Assembly: GCA_905200265.1 (NCBI GenBank)
Contig: CAJKJS010000052.1
Coordinates: 1 to 8,197 of the forward strand
Source of the DNA: an uncultured Oscillospiraceae bacterium
Lineage (GTDB): Bacteria > Bacillota > Clostridia > Oscillospirales > Acutalibacteraceae
Length of the DNA stretch: 8,197 bases
Reading direction: 5' to 3'
The notes beneath the pieces were generated by a model. It had not been told where the DNA came from and did not search any database. It was given only the letters and a program-made list of their open reading frames with translations. This document shows, one piece after another, positions 6,010 through 8,197 of the stretch (positions are counted from its first letter, which is position 1; each line of letters opens with the position of its first letter). Position numbers and translations under genes: made by a program.

Positions 6010-6728
6010 TATTTCCAACCCTCCTGATCACCAATGTACTCCTCGACCGCCGGTTTACTCTGTTCGGTGTCGGCCACCACTTCGCCGTGGTGAATCTGGA
6101 TGACACGCCGGTTAAAATGTTTCACCAGATTATGTTCATGGGTTACCATCAGAATGGTTGTGCCCCGGTGATTGATTTCACTGAGCAAATCCACAATTTC
6201 AAAAGAGAGGGCGGGGTCTACGTTACCGGTCGGTTCGTCGGCAATAATCAGGCTGGGGTTATTTACCAGCGCCCGCGCCAGGCCCACACGCTGCTGTTCG
6301 CCGCCGGAAAGTTCGCTGGGATAGCATTTCGCTTTACTCTGCAACCCAACAAGTCCCAAAATATACGGCACACGCTTGCGAATGTCCCGGGGAGAAGCCC
6401 CTACCACGTGCATGGCAAACGCCACATTTTCATAAACCGTCATGCGCTCAATCAGCCGGAAATCCTGAAAAACAATCCCCATCGTACGGCGCAGGTAGGG
6501 TACTTCCTTTCTTTTTAAGTTATTGACAACACGATTATTGATTACAATTTCGCCTGAAGAAGGGCTTTCTTCACACATCAACAGTTTTAAAAAGGTACTT
6601 TTCCCGGCGCCAGACGACCCCACAATGAAAACAAATTCTCCCTTTTCCACCTGAAAATTCACATTTTGAATCGCTTTTGTGCCGTTCCCGTATGTCTTCG
6701 ACACATTTCTGAACTCGATCATACTCAT
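6009..6728 (-). CDS. ftsE: Cell-division ABC transporter ATPase FtsE
   Basis: FtsE is the cytoplasmic ATPase that drives FtsX to activate cell-wall hydrolases. The 239-residue protein has all ABC motifs in order: Walker A GSSGAGKS (37-44), Q-loop Gln88 in VFQDFRL, signature LSGGEQQR (140-147), Walker B LIIADEP (160-166) with catalytic Glu165, and the switch His197. The short linker and ERMTVYENVAFA segment are typical of FtsE. The last 20 or so residues extend slightly beyond the compact ATPase core. The ATG at 6728 follows an AAGGAAGGA stretch. It is the first gene of the ftsE-ftsX-hydrolase-S41 operon. A large terminator hairpin stands about 115 bases upstream, and no clear consensus promoter was found between the two. 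Confidence 0.97.
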   Translation of the reverse strand: MSMIEFRNVSKTYGNGTKAIQNVNFQVEKGEFVFIVGSSGAGKSTFLKLLMCEESPSSGEIVINNRVVNNLKRKEVPYLRRTMGIVFQDFRLIERMTVYENVAFAMHVVGASPRDIRKRVPYILGLVGLQSKAKCYPSELSGGEQQRVGLARALVNNPSLIIADEPTGNVDPALSFEIVDLLSEINHRGTTILMVTHEHNLVKHFNRRVIQIHHGEVVADTEQSKPAVEEYIGDQEGWK

Positions 6729-6844
6729 GCTGTTTCCTTCCTTTCGTGTCCAGTCAAACTATCCTGCTACTTTTCTTCTTCTATTTTCTTTATCCTTCCG
6801 TTGGCCCAAAAGTGGCTCATGGTGGTGTATAGACGCAAAGAAAA

Positions 6845-6886
6845 CGGCAATTCGCCGGTACTTAACATAGTACCAATGAATTGCCG
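6845..6886 (-). terminator. Large hairpin terminator between the regulator gene and ftsE
   Basis: On the minus strand CGGCAATTC (6886-6878) pairs perfectly with GAATTGCCG (6853-6845). Inside, GGTAC (6874-6870) pairs with GTACC (6861-6857) after a symmetric three-by-three internal loop. TTTTCTTT follows at 6844-6837, so the signal is directed to the minus strand. It lies about 70 bases after the regulator stop and about 115 bases before ftsE. Most likely it ends the regulator transcript, but it could act as an attenuator if ftsE relies on an upstream promoter. Confidence 0.75.
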
Positions 6887-6891
6887 TAATA

Positions 6892-6910
6892 TAATTCTTT
6901 TAGAGAATTA
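6892..6910. repeat. Short AT-rich inverted repeat beyond the regulator gene
   Basis: TAATTCT (6892-6898) and AGAATTA (6904-6910) form a perfect seven-base inverted repeat with a five-base loop, just upstream (in minus-strand sense) of the large terminator. A weak -10-like TATATT overlaps its edge. It has no T-run; a weak hairpin or a protein-binding site are both possible. Confidence 0.3.
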
Positions 6911-6954
6911 ACTGTAATTATTTTGTAACCTTTTTCGTGAAAGCTACAAATTTG

Positions 6955-8040
6955 TTAGAATTTAACAGGGTTGGAAGACAGATACCGTTTGACCATCAAA
7001 GCCACTTTAAACACAATGGCATCTTCGAATTCGCGCAGATCAAGACCCGTGATTTTCTTGATCTTTTCCAACCGGTACACCAGCGTATTCCGGTGCACAA
7101 ACAGTTTCCGGGACGTTTCCGAAACGTTCAGGTTATTTTCAAAGAAGCGCTGAATCGTAAACAGGGTTTCGTGGTCCAACGATTCGATCGAACCGCGCTT
7201 GAACACTTCTTTCAGGAACATTTCGCACAAGGTCGTGGGCAGCTGATAAATCAGACGCGCAATACCAAGGTTATCATAGCTAACAATGGAGCGCTCCGTA
7301 TCAAATACCTTGCCGACTTCCAGGGCCACCTGAGCTTCCTTAAACGAACGGGCCAAATCTTTAATGCCCGTTACCATGGTACCGATGCCCACGGTGCAAT
7401 GGGTGTAAAATTCGCTGGACAGTGTATCGACAATGGAACCGGCCAGTTTATCCAGGTCTTTGGAGTCAATACCGGGCCGCACTTCTTTTACAAGAGCGAT
7501 ATCATTTTCATTGATGCTGATGATAAAATCCTTGCTCTTATCAGGGAACAGATTCTGTACCACATCATAAGCCGAAATATCGGTCTTATTCGTAATCTTA
7601 ATCAGCATGACGACACGGTCTACATCGTTATTAAACCGAAGTTCGCGAGATTTCAGATAAATATCGCCGGGCAGAATGTTATCCAGAATCACATTTTTAA
7701 TAAAGTTGCTGCGGTCATACTTTTCATCATAGTACTGTTTAATGTTACTCAGCGACACCGCCAGCAACCCAGCATACCGAGCCGCTTCCACATCGGTACC
7801 AGATACGAACACCGCATATTCCGGACGGGGACGGCTACCGAAAGAATGATAGGTATACCCGTTGACCACAAAGGAATTGGGCGATGTCATGGCGTCGGCC
7901 GTTACACTTTCGTTGACTTCACCAATGCGCCCTAATTCGCTACAGGCGATGATCACGGAAGTTTCATCCACAACGCCAATGGTACGGTCGATCGCATCGC
8001 GCATTTGATGGATCACACCCTGAAACAGTCGGTTGGACAT
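6955..8040 (-). CDS. CdaR/PucR-family transcriptional regulator
   Basis: This 361-residue protein matches the CdaR (sugar-diacid regulator) architecture. The N-terminus resembles the diacid-recognition domain, with GVVDETSVIIACSELGRIGE (22-41) fitting the family's pattern of a short strand, a turn and ARIG-like residues. A central GGDEF-like, non-catalytic region spans about 140-260. The C-terminal PucR-type helix-turn-helix (about 303-350, including VSETSRKLFVHRNTLVYRL) should bind DNA. I see no membrane segment. The ATG at 8040 has GGGAG about six bases upstream. A plausible promoter lies at 8146-8118 and a terminator follows the gene, so it may be its own transcription unit. Neighbours suggest control of the ftsEX operon, but nothing in the sequence shows the ligand or target. 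It should not be called a true sugar-diacid regulator without evidence. Confidence 0.88.
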   Translation of the reverse strand: MSNRLFQGVIHQMRDAIDRTIGVVDETSVIIACSELGRIGEVNESVTADAMTSPNSFVVNGYTYHSFGSRPRPEYAVFVSGTDVEAARYAGLLAVSLSNIKQYYDEKYDRSNFIKNVILDNILPGDIYLKSRELRFNNDVDRVVMLIKITNKTDISAYDVVQNLFPDKSKDFIISINENDIALVKEVRPGIDSKDLDKLAGSIVDTLSSEFYTHCTVGIGTMVTGIKDLARSFKEAQVALEVGKVFDTERSIVSYDNLGIARLIYQLPTTLCEMFLKEVFKRGSIESLDHETLFTIQRFFENNLNVSETSRKLFVHRNTLVYRLEKIKKITGLDLREFEDAIVFKVALMVKRYLSSNPVKF

Positions 8041-8109
8041 TTTATCTCCCTCATTTCTTGAGAATCACACGCCCGTTTTTTGACCGTGCATATAAGTTTC
8101 TCGATTCAT

Positions 8110-8119
8110 ATAGTACTAT
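8110..8119. promoter_or_regulatory. Palindrome at the regulator gene's start point, possible operator
   Basis: ATAGTACTAT is a perfect ten-base palindrome. It overlaps two bases of the predicted -10 box (8123-8118) and covers the predicted transcription start. A bound dimer there would block initiation, so autoregulation is conceivable. A ten-base AT-rich palindrome can also occur by chance, and no second copy was seen upstream of ftsE. Confidence 0.25.
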
Positions 8120-8146
8120 TCTACATAAAATATGAAAAAAATTCAA
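8118..8146 (-). promoter_or_regulatory. Predicted sigma-A promoter of the regulator gene
   Basis: On the minus strand TTGAAT (8146-8141, four of six consensus bases) and TAGAAT (8123-8118, five of six) are 17 bases apart. The predicted start point near 8111 gives a leader of about 70 bases before the ATG at 8040. The surrounding sequence is strongly AT-rich, with A/T runs further upstream (8150-8197) that could serve as an UP-like element. Confidence 0.6.
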
Positions 8147-8197
8147 CACGAAAAATAACAAAATTTCAAAAAAAATTGAAGTTTCCTCTCTTTTTTC

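Noticed and set aside
6937..7935. 332-codon plus-strand frame opposite the regulator gene
   Set aside because: Same antisense composition (His, Phe, Asn, Gln), no RBS, and a well-supported gene on the other strand.
8150..8197. Terminator of an upstream gene in the A/T-rich end (TTCAA...TTGAA)
   Set aside because: The stem is only five AT-rich pairs and the T-run forms the loop, so it is not a credible intrinsic terminator.
1..8197. CRISPR arrays, insertion sequences, tRNA or rRNA genes, phage genes
   Set aside because: No regularly spaced repeats, transposase-like frames, terminal repeats or tRNA/rRNA-like sequences were seen; gene content and base usage look uniform.

Overview
This window carries seven complete genes and the first codons of an eighth, all on the minus strand, so transcription runs from position 8197 towards position 1. 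The gene set is a CdaR/PucR-type regulator, FtsE, FtsX, a coiled-coil M23 hydrolase, an S41-type PDZ protein, GreA and LysS. Together with Gram-positive-style purine-rich ribosome-binding sites, intrinsic terminators and sigma-A-like promoters, it suggests a low-to-intermediate-GC Firmicute of the class Clostridia. A Lachnospiraceae-like gut anaerobe is my best guess; that placement rests on gene content and style, not on a marker-gene comparison.

Layout in transcription order. (1) 8040-6955: the regulator, preceded by a plausible sigma-A promoter (8146-8118) and followed by a large hairpin terminator (6886-6845). (2) 6728-2502: a four-gene cell-envelope operon. ftsE and ftsX overlap by one base. 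The hydrolase gene overlaps the end of ftsX and probably starts at a TTG. The S41-type gene follows 21 bases later, and the operon ends in a strong terminator (2474-2445). (3) 2435-250: greA and lysS, driven by a promoter with perfect consensus -35 and -10 boxes at 17-base spacing. A long hairpin lies between the two genes. (4) 249-1: an intergenic stretch with two tandem minus-strand terminators. The second ends six bases before the Shine-Dalgarno sequence of a gene that begins at position 8 and runs out of the window.

How the genes work together. FtsE (ATPase) and FtsX (four membrane segments and an outer domain) form the envelope complex that gates peptidoglycan hydrolysis at division. The M23 protein next to them has the long coiled coil of the partner hydrolases PcsB, CwlO and EnvC, and its zinc site is complete, so it is the likely FtsEX-controlled enzyme. 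The S41-type protein is membrane-anchored with a PDZ domain, but it appears to lack both catalytic residues (Gly and Thr at the Ser and Lys positions), so it may be an adaptor or scaffold for the complex. GreA and LysS are housekeeping transcription and translation genes.

Most of the window is ordinary core genome. The points most worth a second look are the apparently inactive S41 protein in a division-hydrolase operon, the double-terminator leader at 104-27, and the poorly explained 120-230 region, which has short open frames on both strands.
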